Positions 35,201 to 44,171 are shown, counted from the stretch's first letter. The stretch: 64,000 bases of DNA from CAZHZT01 sp964537285 (GCA_964537285.1 CAZHZT010000005.1:1-64000); one strand, 5' to 3'. Numbers and translations: made by a program. The notes: generated by a model not told the origin, from the letters alone.

Positions 35201-37208
35201 CTAAAATGGGGCCATTTGAGCAATCTAAATTAGGCGCACATCCGGCTGTAATTGAGATGTCATCAATAAAAATTCCATCTTCGCTATCACTATTTCCATT
35301 CTCAAAGTCTTTATTATCATATTGTTGAAATCTAATCACAAAAGTTTCAGAGAAAGCTAAGTCAGGATCATTATTGATGGTATCATCTAAATCTAGGTTA
35401 ATCTGAGTATAGGAATTGATATTCTGAGGAAAAAAATTGACAGCTGCCGAAGAAGTAAAACTATTACCGCCGTCGCTACTTAGGAATATTCCATCAAAGA
35501 AACTATTTTCATCTTGTATATCATTTACCCAGAATGTTAATTCCACGCTATCACAATTCTCATATGAAGCAAGGTTAATATGTAAATCAAGTGCATTGGT
35601 ATTATCCGCCTCTAAATTACTATCGCTAGATTTGCCCAATGCGATCCCAAAGAAGCCTGCAGGTGTATGGTTAATTTCATCATAATCAGCTGTGCTATAT
35701 TTATCAGCAATCCAAAAACGGGTTAATGTATTCGGCAAAGCGGTCTGTTCTACTGCTTTTCTGCTCCTTAAAGCCCAATAGTTGTCTAATGGATTGAGGT
35801 TTTCAAAGTCTTCAAAATAAGGGAGGTCGGCATATTCTATCGTTTCAACATTAACGCATATATCGTCAAACATTAAACCATCTTCACTATCACTATTTCC
35901 TTCCTCAAAGTCTTTATTATCTAATTGCTGAAATCTAATCACAAAGTTTTCTGAAAAAGCTAAATCTGGATCACTATTAATTATTTCATCAAGATCAAAC
36001 GGCACATATGCTCCATATTCATCACTCACCCATGCTTGTGGCGTAAATTGCATTTGATTAATCTTTTTAAAAGAAAGACCTCCGTTTGAGCTCATCCAAA
36101 TCCCATCTTCTGCATGATCTTCATCAAATTTATCTTTAACCCAAAAACTAAAAGTCAAATCTTGATCTGAATACTCAGATAAATCAAGATACAAATCAAC
36201 ACAATTAACATTCAAAAATTGGTCATCATTATCAGACCACTTGCCAAGAGCGAGACCATTTGATCCATTAGGGGTATGGTTTACCCCACTTACTTCAGAA
36301 ATAGTAGCTAAGCCAGACCTCCAAAACCGGCCTAACCACTCCGGATCATTTGCTGTTGCGCCGTCCTCTACAGGATTAGAAACCCTCCATGCAGCAGGCA
36401 ATTTCAGTGAATTTTCAAAATCTTCACAATAAGGAAATGTATTAATAGGAATTACTGTAGGTTCTTCTTCGATTAAAAGATCGTCAATAAAAATTCCATC
36501 CTCTGTGTCTCCATTGGTATTAACAAAGTCATAATAACCAAATTGACTAAACCGAAAGACCACATTATTATAATTTAGGTTATGTTCTTCTATCAATCGA
36601 TCTAAGTCAAAAGGGAAAAAGCTACCATATACCTCACTATCCCAACTACTAGGCTTGAATTGTTTTACTACGCTAAAAGTATTACCATTTCCTATTAACA
36701 GGGCATCCTCAGCATGATTGTTATCATAAAAGTCACTAATCCAGAATGAAAAACGCAACTCTTTGCCCTCATAACCTGATAAGTCCAAAGTTAAGTCAAC
36801 TGTATTTAAAACCCCTTCATTTATATTACTAACTGACTTACCTAGTGCTAAACCATAACTTCCATTTTGGGTATGATTGATTGTGGGTATGTCAGTTATA
36901 CTTTTTACCTCGGCGACCCCATTAGGACTTCCCGGGTTAGCGGTCCAAAGCGCCGGATCTAAAACTCCAGACTCAAAACCTTCTGACCAAGGTAAAGTGA
37001 TATTTTGACCATACAAATCCGAATCAAATAAAGTAAAAATAGCTAAACAAAAGACCATCGCATAAACTAGGAAACTACTAGGAAAACACTGAACTCTGAA
37101 TACGTTTTCTTTATGAACACTATCGGGATTATACAGGGCAACAAATTTGTCTTTAGCATTAGATGGCCACCAATATTGCAAAATTATCATCCAAAACTTA
37201 TTTTCCAT
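32220..37208 (-). CDS. Giant T9SS type A sorting-domain protein
   Basis: This secreted surface protein of 1662 residues has a long N-terminus with a hydrophobic segment ending DLYGQ (about 46-68), so the true start may be internal. Three choice-of-anchor/MAM-like domains of about 190 residues each (signature EDGIFIDDLLI/ISI and HTPxGxxGxALGK) fill about 75-670. Next are a SprB-like repeat, a MopE-like metal-binding motif (CNNNIDDDGDNLIDCEDPDC), Ig-like and PKD regions. A cohesin-like domain follows (about 1130-1220), then a dockerin-like segment (GDVNNTNTFSTADLFAIQRV). The last 80 residues form the type A sorting domain (IPNPFGKSTFIPFDLP...GLYFYTLRVG). The role is probably adhesion or polymer binding. 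Confidence 0.9.
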   Translation of the reverse strand: MENKFWMIILQYWWPSNAKDKFVALYNPDSVHKENVFRVQCFPSSFLVYAMVFCLAIFTLFDSDLYGQNITLPWSEGFESGVLDPALWTANPGSPNGVAEVKSITDIPTINHTQNGSYGLALGKSVSNINEGVLNTVDLTLDLSGYEGKELRFSFWISDFYDNNHAEDALLIGNGNTFSVVKQFKPSSWDSEVYGSFFPFDLDRLIEEHNLNYNNVVFRFSQFGYYDFVNTNGDTEDGIFIDDLLIEEEPTVIPINTFPYCEDFENSLKLPAAWRVSNPVEDGATANDPEWLGRFWRSGLATISEVSGVNHTPNGSNGLALGKWSDNDDQFLNVNCVDLYLDLSEYSDQDLTFSFWVKDKFDEDHAEDGIWMSSNGGLSFKKINQMQFTPQAWVSDEYGAYVPFDLDEIINSDPDLAFSENFVIRFQQLDNKDFEEGNSDSEDGLMFDDICVNVETIEYADLPYFEDFENLNPLDNYWALRSRKAVEQTALPNTLTRFWIADKYSTADYDEINHTPAGFFGIALGKSSDSNLEADNTNALDLHINLASYENCDSVELTFWVNDIQDENSFFDGIFLSSDGGNSFTSSAAVNFFPQNINSYTQINLDLDDTINNDPDLAFSETFVIRFQQYDNKDFENGNSDSEDGIFIDDISITAGCAPNLDCSNGPILAINNTEPACSPLSGSISVSASSGNSPYSYSLNNGAPQSSGNFNNLDPGSYEVIVNDSDGCADTISNILIQGGVTISEVSVQQLSCPPEDNGEISIDAEGAPLEFSIDGGVNYQSSNTFSGLTEGDYNVSVLNTSTGCETTWSDNPVTIIPCSPATEICNNNIDDDGDNLIDCEDPDCAPDIEVSNTGPYMAGDSIMLMVTGGTSYSWSGPDGFSSAQQNPIIANGDTTNAGIYYVSVSNDAGCAVTDSTEVIFSAVMDTCDMEDILFESITIIPDQCDASNTGGMIINISGGQAPYTFILQPVDSVSTEPEFMGLAPGNYEILVIDNNGCMDSTNVTVDSLVCDLEDIGIDSLVLEVEEDSLIIIIGTTDTSTITIWDWDDGQVDTFDFANLNATHVYDSPGTYEPCVSIINDQGQWDSCFVINILAGSTPLDSVIILEVPGTIGCQGDTLDIPVIIKNCDTIQTLQGTSDLIGDGFEVIELTPDVITPNFILLDNEATFSYFDFGGFGQEVMDGDTLFHISVLLNGMPGDNALAVLNDSLITLEVGCTSLPGFDNPYLSVGGTIEIVECYNIDGFVHTYWDDPIKGANIFFDLSNGQLNSSLTAADGTYQSPDIPEELDVLLYGERDSSITNGLSTAALFVGQNYILLANPPEITSPFQIIAGDVNNTNTFSTADLFAIQRVILGIDDVFPAAPSWVFIPDIYTPVNWFNNDDNLFPYPQDTIIESISQDQTINFTGVKMGDLLGNADGQMLQGEADDRSWGQLPLIAQSVEKEGELQLYFHSREFMNIGSYQFALRFDTTQLEFKGFAPNTESTLTKPLVNERLANEGQVLVSWFSLSGSSHSLPAEEPIFGLSFHKKAFTNDLSEVIRLDEPLLPSEVYTGEGKWMKVTLAFEGQVLSSHGIDANASVKLHQNIPNPFGKSTFIPFDLPQDSPAELIIQNQVGQTVASYRNTFHKGRNQFEINDLELAPGLYFYTLRVGAFRETKRMVVY

Positions 37209-37249
37209 AACTCTTCAATTTTGTTTTGTTTCAACATTTCAAATATCAT

Positions 37250-37257
37250 CAAACTTA
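37250..37257 (-). promoter_or_regulatory. Possible -7 box (TAAGTTTG) of the type A surface-protein gene
   Basis: On the minus strand this matches TAnnTTTG and would place the start site roughly 35 bases before the ATG at 37208. No clear -33 box was found. Confidence 0.35.
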
Positions 37258-37391
37258 GGCTGCAAAAAATTTGAAATTTTAAGGGTGTTTTCTCATCTTT
37301 ACTTTATATATAGCATCGTAACTAACTTGTAAAAAACACATTTACAAGGATTTAAACTGGCCTGGCCAATAAAAACGTTCTCATCACCTCT

Positions 37392-38855
37392 ATGCAACAA
37401 AATCGCCTAATCACTCTGCTCCAAAGCATAGGCCCTGAAAAAACCGGGCAATTCCTTAAGTATTTGCGCCAACACCACCCCAATAAAGAGCAGGCTATTA
37501 AAGCGATCGAATACCTTAAAAATGAATTCCTTGCACATACAGATTACCCTGGTGACCTACTGAAGGACCTTCAGGAAAAGGTCTTTCATAACCAAATCAC
37601 TACCCATAGCATTCAAAATATTTTCTACCGTATTCTACCCGTTTTTAAAGAATTTAGCACCCATGCCCTATTAGCTGAGCATCCCTACCTCTCCGATTTA
37701 TTATTTCTGGATTATTTCCGCGAAGCTAACCTGGAGAAGGAATACTCAAAAGTTATTGATGAAAACCTGGAAGCCTTCAACGAAACAGATCCACAAGCTA
37801 TCATCCGCCCCAATATCCAAAAACTGATCTTCCTTGAAAAAAGCTACTACAATGCCTACATCAAGCACGAAGACAGGCTTAAGGCCTTCAATCGTATTGA
37901 CTCCATGGATCAAAACCTGGATACTTTTTACCTGACTTACAAACTAAAGTATCTGGCCGAAAAACTGAACTACTACTACATGACTGAAGCGACTTTCCAA
38001 AAAAGGGAAATTTTCTCCCCAAAAATTCTTTTTCAAGTCGCTGAGGAACAGGCTCCCCATGATGATACCTTAATGCTCTATTACCGAACCGTTAGGCTGT
38101 TTCTCAAGCAACACGATAACTTAATACTTGAGCTGACTCCAATCGACAAAAGCTTTAAGGAGCTTTTTGAAGAAGTTCGCCTGTTTCTAAAAAATTGTCA
38201 CACCTCTGTTGCGCTTCAAGACCAAAAAATCGTGTTGAGGTATTTGCTGAATTTATCCATCCAAGCTTACAGAAATGGAGATCAACGCTTTCACCGTACC
38301 CGATTAGAGCTTATCCAGGATAACCTATCCAATGGCTTGCTCCTGGAGAATGGCTTGCTAACCGAAATACTTTTTCACAATACAATTGACGTTGCCTGTG
38401 CTGCCGAGGATTTAGATTATGCAAACACCTTCCTTGAAAACTGGAAAGGTAAATTGAATAAAAAAAACCAGGAAGCTAATATCAAGCTGGGAAAGGCTCA
38501 AATCGCCCTTTACCGCGAAGATTATCAACAAATCGATAAGCTTCTTAGTGATATCGAACCCGCTAGCATTATTTTCCAACTACGATCTTTCTGGTTGATG
38601 TCCATCACTAAATTTATGTTGGAAAAAGATTCTCCGGAATACCTGGAAAGCTATTTTGACAGTATTCGTCACTTCTTAAGGACTAAGCAATTAAACAAAG
38701 AGCTAAAACTAGGCACCCGCAAACTTTTGCTTTTTCTCAAATATTTATCAGATCCAACCAAATCCAGAAAAAAACTCCTCCAAAAACTACGTGAAACGCC
38801 TGTTATATTCATGCGAATCTGGCTCGAAAAGGCCATCAAGCAACTGAAATCCTAG
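37392..38855 (+). CDS. Helical protein of unknown function
   Basis: 487 residues with no signal peptide or membrane segment, so cytoplasmic. The sequence is rich in Leu, Lys, Glu and Tyr and predicted almost wholly helical, with a possible TPR/HEAT-like repeat character (for example NANIKLG-like helix pairs around ANTFLENWKGKL and KAQIALYREDYQQIDKLLSD). I see no catalytic motif and do not recognise the family. It stands alone between the minus-strand surface-protein gene and the small CarboxypepD_reg-like gene. The length and codon pattern support a real gene. Confidence 0.75.
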   Translation: MQQNRLITLLQSIGPEKTGQFLKYLRQHHPNKEQAIKAIEYLKNEFLAHTDYPGDLLKDLQEKVFHNQITTHSIQNIFYRILPVFKEFSTHALLAEHPYLSDLLFLDYFREANLEKEYSKVIDENLEAFNETDPQAIIRPNIQKLIFLEKSYYNAYIKHEDRLKAFNRIDSMDQNLDTFYLTYKLKYLAEKLNYYYMTEATFQKREIFSPKILFQVAEEQAPHDDTLMLYYRTVRLFLKQHDNLILELTPIDKSFKELFEEVRLFLKNCHTSVALQDQKIVLRYLLNLSIQAYRNGDQRFHRTRLELIQDNLSNGLLLENGLLTEILFHNTIDVACAAEDLDYANTFLENWKGKLNKKNQEANIKLGKAQIALYREDYQQIDKLLSDIEPASIIFQLRSFWLMSITKFMLEKDSPEYLESYFDSIRHFLRTKQLNKELKLGTRKLLLFLKYLSDPTKSRKKLLQKLRETPVIFMRIWLEKAIKQLKS

Positions 38856-38867
38856 AAGGGTTATCAA

Positions 38868-38901
38868 CATGAGCCATCTCGCTTTTTTGAGATGACTCAT
38901 G
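38868..38901. terminator. Stem-loop between convergent genes
   Basis: CATGAGCCATCTC / GAGATGACTCATG arms around CGCTTTTTT-like loop, 13 bp after the stop at 38855. Related to the second hairpin of the repeats at 1-135 and 12507-12635; the TACTAGTGCTT that follows also occurs after the latter. Confidence 0.6.
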
Positions 38902-38933
38902 CTTCCTACTCATATATTAACATTACTAGTGCT

Positions 38934-39254
38934 TCAGGAACCTGACACATCTTCAATTATTATGAAGCCCAGGTGGTTATTCGCATCTTTTACTACGGTA
39001 ATATCAATCGTTTTATCATCGTATCCGGCTCTTGTAACCCTGAGCTGATGTGTTCCTACAGAAATATTTCCAATCTGGAAGTCTCCATTTGAGTCCGTGT
39101 ATACAGCCGAAGAAGTGCCTAATATTTGCACATAAGCTCCCGAGACGCGATCACCGTTCTCGTTTTCAATCGTTCCGCTGACCGAGCCGGTAGCTGTTAT
39201 TAAAGTGAGAGTGACTCCCACCACCATTAATGAAAAATATTTTAAAAAAAGCAT
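38934..39254 (-). CDS. Small secreted CarboxypepD_reg-like domain protein
   Basis: 106 residues: signal peptide or anchor (about 1-22) followed by a single beta-sandwich domain of the carboxypeptidase-regulatory type. Its signature is GTIENENGDRVSGAYVQILG, TDSNGDFQIGNISVGTHQLR and VTRAGYDDKTIDITV. In larger proteins this domain begins TonB-dependent receptors; here it stands alone. It is minus strand, with its promoter region divergent from the ECF sigma gene. A stand-alone secreted copy beside a sigma/anti-sigma pair is unusual, but no role can be read. Confidence 0.72.
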   Translation of the reverse strand: MLFLKYFSLMVVGVTLTLITATGSVSGTIENENGDRVSGAYVQILGTSSAVYTDSNGDFQIGNISVGTHQLRVTRAGYDDKTIDITVVKDANNHLGFIIIEDVSGS

Positions 39255-39770
39255 TGTGTTTTTACCAATTTTTGAGTTTAGAAATAGGAAGGACTGGCTG
39301 AAGAGTGCGTGTTCACTTTCAGCAAATTAGAGCCGGGCACCGTCGGTTAATCACCATTGGCACTCAGTCCATCCTTCCATTTGAATCGTGTAAAAACAGT
39401 ATGGGCCCATAATCCAAGTACCTACAGCTACTTGAATACATCATTTTTGAGGCTATAGACAAAGTGATACCCTTCCAAGGGCAGTAAGCAACGATCAAAA
39501 AATAAGTTTTTGGCTGTTACTTAATTACTTTTTCGATAGCTTCAATTTATGTTATCTGTTTTTTATCTGAAGGGTTGATTTCCCCTTACATTAAATAGAT
39601 CGGAACAGGAACAAAAAATCACATGCGGATTTAAAAAAATAGTAGGATTTTTTTGTTTTTGTATTTATCTTTCGTTGCACGGCATTAAATTTGGGTTCTG
39701 GATGATTTCCAATCAGAAAGAATAATTTTATTAGATTTTTGTGATTTATCGAAAACAAAACGAATTACGT
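39255..39770. other. Gene-free divergent promoter region
   Basis: No gene is supported in this stretch. It separates the minus-strand small secreted-protein gene from the plus-strand sigma factor gene, so both promoters should lie here. An imperfect inverted pair GGAAGGACTGGCTGAAGAGTGC (near 39288; shown as its core GAAGGACTGGCTGA) and its approximate complement near 39360-39380 was noticed but is weak. Confidence 0.5.
39686..39693 (+). promoter_or_regulatory. Possible -7 box (TAAATTTG) for the ECF sigma gene
   Basis: It matches TAnnTTTG. A TTTG at 39658-39661 lies 24 bp upstream, slightly more than the usual 19-23. The leader to the ATG at 39771 would be about 70 bases. Confidence 0.4.
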
Positions 39771-40382
39771 ATGAAGAACCACCTGAAAACAGACGAAGTA
39801 TTATTCAAAGATTTTTTATCCTGCAATAGTGAAGCGCTCTACCAATTGCTTCAGAAATACTATACTGAAATCATAAGTATCTCACTAAAGCATTTGAGTT
39901 CTCTTGATCATAGCGAAGATTTTATCCAGGACCTTATGATAATGCTGATCACTAAAAAAGGAAAGCTCACCGGAGTTAAAAAAGTCAAACTCTGGTTATT
40001 AGATCTCGTTAGAAAAAGAGCTATTGATTATTTCAGAAAAGCTAAATCAGGGATAGGTGGAAGGCAAATACTCATCGGTGACCAAGATCGTTTGGATTCA
40101 TTTGCTGATGAAAAAATACCACTTGAAGAGTTTGAAGAAAAACCAGAGGAACTCCAAATACTGAATAGTAATATAAAGGACCTGCGCAAGTGTTTAAATA
40201 AACTTGCCCAGGAAGATGCTATCTTTTTTGAACGTTGCCTCGAAGAAGAAATGAAGAATTCAGCAGCTCTTCAGAAAGAATTTAATCTGACAACCAGAGA
40301 ACTTACGGTCAGAAAACAAAGGATCAAAAGAAATCTGAAGCGATGCATTATTAATTTCCGAAAAACTCAGCCTGAATCTTAG
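39771..40382 (+). CDS. ECF-type RNA polymerase sigma-70 factor
   Basis: 203 residues from the ATG at 39771; a GTG at 39741 would add ten residues. It has a sigma-70 region 2 (about 20-85, with HSEDFIQDLMIMLITKKGKL matching the DxxQE-type helix) and a region 4 (about 140-195) ending in a basic helix-turn-helix (LTTRELTVRKQRIKRNLKRC). The linker is acidic. Sequence is diverged from classical ECF groups. The gene is followed 13 bp later by a membrane-anchored anti-sigma-like gene, the standard arrangement. Target genes are not known; the nearby CHAT and beta-helix genes are candidates by position only. Confidence 0.82.
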   Translation: MKNHLKTDEVLFKDFLSCNSEALYQLLQKYYTEIISISLKHLSSLDHSEDFIQDLMIMLITKKGKLTGVKKVKLWLLDLVRKRAIDYFRKAKSGIGGRQILIGDQDRLDSFADEKIPLEEFEEKPEELQILNSNIKDLRKCLNKLAQEDAIFFERCLEEEMKNSAALQKEFNLTTRELTVRKQRIKRNLKRCIINFRKTQPES

Positions 40383-40395
40383 AAACCGTAAGCCC

Positions 40396-41187
40396 ATGGA
40401 TAATATATATAAAGATCAAGCTCCGAACTCCGAAACATTAATTCTGTATGTATTTAATGAGCTATCCTCTGAAAAAGAAACAGACCTGGAGGCGTTTCTG
40501 GATGCAAATCCTATCTATGCAGACATAGTAGATGGCCTACTCAATTATGTAATCATCAATAAAATTGATAATAAAAAGGTGCTTCTTGAAAAGTATCAAG
40601 ATAGCTTTGAAAAAGTTGTCCAGAACCTAAGAACTGCTTCTGAAGCTAACAAAAAAAATAAGACGAACCCTTACTCCTGGTTAATCTTTTTGTCCGCAAC
40701 AGCAGCAGTCGTCCTGTCTATTTTGCTTTTTTTACCCTGGCCCAATAATGCGCTGCTCAGCAAAAAGGAAAGAATAGACCTGCTTAGTCAATCTCTGGAT
40801 AGAAACAGCTATTTGCTCAGCCCTGTCGCGAGCGCCCCCCAGGGAGAAATAGAAACATTAATGGATGAATTCCAAACCGCCCTCTACACATCTAATAAAG
40901 ATTATGGGAAAGCTCTACAAATAGCTGAATCGCTTGTAAGCAAAGGCATTGATCAAAGCAAGGTCTGGTTCTTTGGAGGCATTCTGCAGCTCTATTACAA
41001 AAATAATCCTAAGGAAGCAGTGGCTTTCTTAAAAAAATCAAGCCCTGACTATACTAAAGACTACTACACTCACCTTACTATTGCATTCGTTCTAAATGAT
41101 GAAATGGAAGAAGCCAAAGCCGTCTATGAGTCTTCCCAAAGGAATCCGGAACTTCCTGAAAAAATTCTAGAGATATTGAATCAGTAA
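40396..41187 (+). CDS. Membrane-anchored anti-sigma-like protein with TPR region
   Basis: 263 residues. The N-terminal part (about 12-50, LILYVFNELSSEKETDLEAF) has the shape of an anti-sigma N-terminal domain without the zinc-binding Cys/His. One transmembrane helix follows at about 94-113 (SWLIFLSATAAVVLSILLFL). The C-terminal, presumably periplasmic, part is TPR-like (GKALQIAESLVSKG, PKEAVAFLKKSSPDYTKDYY, MEEAKAVYES). It lies 13 bp after the ECF sigma gene and is likely its antagonist or sensor. The anti-sigma function is inferred from position and shape. Confidence 0.75.
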   Translation: MDNIYKDQAPNSETLILYVFNELSSEKETDLEAFLDANPIYADIVDGLLNYVIINKIDNKKVLLEKYQDSFEKVVQNLRTASEANKKNKTNPYSWLIFLSATAAVVLSILLFLPWPNNALLSKKERIDLLSQSLDRNSYLLSPVASAPQGEIETLMDEFQTALYTSNKDYGKALQIAESLVSKGIDQSKVWFFGGILQLYYKNNPKEAVAFLKKSSPDYTKDYYTHLTIAFVLNDEMEEAKAVYESSQRNPELPEKILEILNQ

Positions 41188-41216
41188 AATTGCAACAGTT
41201 ATATGCTTGACAGGCT

Positions 41217-41266
41217 TAGGCTTTCATTGTAAAGGGCACAAAAGCGCCCTTTATAATGAAAGCCTA
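41217..41266. terminator. Stem-loop after the sigma/anti-sigma operon
   Basis: TAGGCTTTCATTGTAAAGGGC (21 bases, cited by position 41217-41237) pairs with 41244-41266 with two mismatches. It lies between the convergent anti-sigma-like and CHAT genes and probably ends both. Confidence 0.7.
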
Positions 41267-41310
41267 GTGCTTCAGGAACCTAAATTAATAAATATTTTGA
41301 AGGGCTCTTT

Positions 41311-44067
41311 TTAGTCAAATTTTTGAGGAATGCCAATGCTTACCAAATTAGCCCAAAGCGCTATTTTAGGATCTTTCTCTTGAATATAATCACGTTTGGC
41401 CTGAGATAGCGCCTCATCCGTTCGCCTATTTTCATCCATTAAATACCTGTAGAAGTTTTCCAGGATTTCTGCGCTAGGCTCATCGGGAACCTGATTTAAA
41501 GTAGCGATGATATTGGGGCAACCCGAATAAGTGAACCCTCTGGCTATACTTTCTATACCTTCCCCAATTTTTCCGTAGCCTGTTTCTGTTTCGCAACTTC
41601 CCAGAACGATGAGTTGAGTAGCTCCGAAATTCTGATTGTACAATTCTCTTACGGTCAGGGCATCTTCAATTTCTCCCCCGAAACATAATTTATGATTGAG
41701 AGGATCAAGGCCATCAGCCAGGCCATGCTCAACTATTTGAACAATTGCTGATTGAGCTCCCTTTGATAAAAAGTCCTCCTTATTAGCAGGTTCAACAATC
41801 AGGCTTTTATCGCCCGGAAATTTTGTTGCTACATTTTTGGACATGATTGCTAGATTGGTCAGGGGCTTGTTACTGCAACCGTATGACGGGGCCTTTTCAC
41901 CACCATTTGCCCCAATAAAAGATGCAAAGTTCCACGTTGGGACATCTCTTTCAGAATTCTTTAAAAGGCCGTAGGTCGCTAAAGAAAATTGATAAGAAAT
42001 GTTGTATTTGTTGATTAAATAGGCAGGAACAGAATTTTCCTCAAATTTCTCACAAATCAAGACTTCAAGGGGAAGTTCTCTGAAAGAGCGGTTCGGAATA
42101 ATAATTAAGTTTTTAATTTTTTCCTCTCCATTTTTTGACAACCATTTATCAACTGGATTAAAAAAGCTGTTGTAAAGCCTTCTGCTTGCTTCTTCATATT
42201 TCCCAGCTCCTTCAGCTACTTTCAAAAAATTGGTAATGAGCTTTTTATCTTCGGCCCAATCATTGTATAAAGACAGTTCTACCAAATCCAATTTGTTTTT
42301 GGAAACGATTAAGCAAGAAACTCCTGATTCATGATTAAAATATTCCAGAAAGGCCGTTTGATCATCTAAAAAACTTTTCTGAAAAGATGAAATAGCAGGT
42401 ATTGAGTTATCATATCTTTCGTAATAAAACGACTTATCGGTTTGATTGGTTGAATTTTTCAGACTATCCCGGAATAACCTGTAGGCATTTTGGGCATCTA
42501 GCAAAGAACTTCTTATAGTAGCATCCTCGTACACTTGGGCCTGAAACGTTCGGATCTTATTTTTTAAAGCCTTTTCTTTAAGAACCAGGGCTTTCACCTG
42601 CTCATCGTCTGTTTTTGCATATAAATTGTTCCGGATAGCATTTCGCAACAAAAAACTCTTACTTTTCTCTGCGACTTTAAAACACTCATCAAGGTATTTA
42701 GTGTCTCCGGTTAATTTATACAATTCTTTCCCCATGCCAAAGGCAAGGTGGCAGTGAAATGGATAGCGCATTCTAAAGCTTGCTATAGAATAATCAACAT
42801 GATGAATGTAACTGGCTTCGTCGAATAATTCTAAGACATCAATAGACAGCGCCAGGCCTTTTTTCAGTATTTCAACATCTCCGGTTGCCAGGTACTCTGC
42901 CCATATAATTCCCGTTTGACTAAATAGCAATGGAAACAGAAAAACGATTTTATTTTCATCCAAAAACTCGGTTTTAGGAGCTTCATAAATATTATTCAAA
43001 GGAAAACCTATTTCCCTCATTCCTTCCAGGAAGGTTTTATGCGCCTTTTTGTACTTTCCTTGGTAAGCATACGCTAAGGCCAATGACCCATTCATTGTCT
43101 TTTTAAAATTATTGAAGTAGGGGTTATTGAACTGATCGTAACCGTTTATGGCTTTTTCCATATATACGATGGCGCTATCCAAGTCCCCGGGAAGGCTGTC
43201 CCGTTTAATCAAATCAAGATAGGTTAAACCAATATTACTGTATGTATGATACAAAAAGCCTAACAAAGCAGGGTTCTGCTTTGCCAATTGGTTTTGCAAA
43301 CGCAACAACTTTTTAAAACTTACAATACTCGTCCTAAGCAAAGATGCGGTCTTTTTCATAGAACCGTTCCACGTTGACTTTAGAGCTTCCTGTCGGGTAG
43401 CGAGCGCAGTTGAATTGAGGGTCGCGGCATATTCCACGGAAGTCGTATCTAATCCATGCATTTCATACATCTCCAATGATTTTTCAGCGTGAAGTTTGGC
43501 CCTTTCGTCTCCGGCATAAAAGTAAATCACTGCTAAATTAGATTCTTCCAGTGCTTCAGATTTTTTGTTCCCGGTTTCCCGAAAACAAGCAATGGCTTTT
43601 TCAGAGCAAGCCCTTGCCAGGTCTGTTTCATAAGTATTTACAAAAGAAAATGATTGAAAGCTGTAAACATCTCCTAAGTGGTTTCTGGCGTTTTTAGAGG
43701 AACATGGCTCCAGGGCTTCTTCGGCCTTTTTTAGATAAGGCAGGGCATCTGTGAGTCTTTGTTGTTCCTGCAAATCATTAGCTTTTACTCTAAGACATTT
43801 GCTGTAATTAATCCTAAGTGAATCATTGGTAAGCTTTATGTTGGCTAAAGTATCCAGGCTCTTTTCAAGCAAGGCTAATTCTACACTGTCTAAAGTAACC
43901 GATGAAGCGCTATCTACTCTGGCATAGAGTGAATGACAACAATCTACTGCTTCTTGTATCCCCGGACGTACATTGTAAATTTCTTCCTGGCCCTGCTCAG
44001 CAGTACAGCTTTGAAGAATTGATAATAAAATGGCAAAGAGCAAAAAGCTGAATGGAAAAGTTTTCAT
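41311..44067 (-). CDS. TPR-CHAT domain protease, lipoprotein
   Basis: 918 residues from the Met at 44067; an ATG 15 bp upstream would disturb the signal. The signal peptide ends in a lipobox (ILQSC, Cys about 21), so it is a lipoprotein. TPR and helical repeats fill about 30-480. The C-terminal CHAT domain (caspase-like, about 600-918) has the catalytic dyad His781 (IVEHGLADG) and Cys825 (VLGSCETETG), with RSFRELPLEVLI and GEGIESIARGF also matching the family. Such proteins are predicted proteases, sometimes activated through their TPR part. The gene lies between the sigma/anti-sigma operon and the IPTL-CTERM surface protein. Its substrate is unknown. Confidence 0.9.
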   Translation of the reverse strand: MKTFPFSFLLFAILLSILQSCTAEQGQEEIYNVRPGIQEAVDCCHSLYARVDSASSVTLDSVELALLEKSLDTLANIKLTNDSLRINYSKCLRVKANDLQEQQRLTDALPYLKKAEEALEPCSSKNARNHLGDVYSFQSFSFVNTYETDLARACSEKAIACFRETGNKKSEALEESNLAVIYFYAGDERAKLHAEKSLEMYEMHGLDTTSVEYAATLNSTALATRQEALKSTWNGSMKKTASLLRTSIVSFKKLLRLQNQLAKQNPALLGFLYHTYSNIGLTYLDLIKRDSLPGDLDSAIVYMEKAINGYDQFNNPYFNNFKKTMNGSLALAYAYQGKYKKAHKTFLEGMREIGFPLNNIYEAPKTEFLDENKIVFLFPLLFSQTGIIWAEYLATGDVEILKKGLALSIDVLELFDEASYIHHVDYSIASFRMRYPFHCHLAFGMGKELYKLTGDTKYLDECFKVAEKSKSFLLRNAIRNNLYAKTDDEQVKALVLKEKALKNKIRTFQAQVYEDATIRSSLLDAQNAYRLFRDSLKNSTNQTDKSFYYERYDNSIPAISSFQKSFLDDQTAFLEYFNHESGVSCLIVSKNKLDLVELSLYNDWAEDKKLITNFLKVAEGAGKYEEASRRLYNSFFNPVDKWLSKNGEEKIKNLIIIPNRSFRELPLEVLICEKFEENSVPAYLINKYNISYQFSLATYGLLKNSERDVPTWNFASFIGANGGEKAPSYGCSNKPLTNLAIMSKNVATKFPGDKSLIVEPANKEDFLSKGAQSAIVQIVEHGLADGLDPLNHKLCFGGEIEDALTVRELYNQNFGATQLIVLGSCETETGYGKIGEGIESIARGFTYSGCPNIIATLNQVPDEPSAEILENFYRYLMDENRRTDEALSQAKRDYIQEKDPKIALWANLVSIGIPQKFD

Positions 44068-44171
44068 TTTGTAAAAAGGCATTTGATGAAAAATTGATTA
44101 ATTGGTCGTGACCTACGATGATCACATTGAATATAACAAAATTTATCCCAAAATTTCGCAGCAATACCTTT

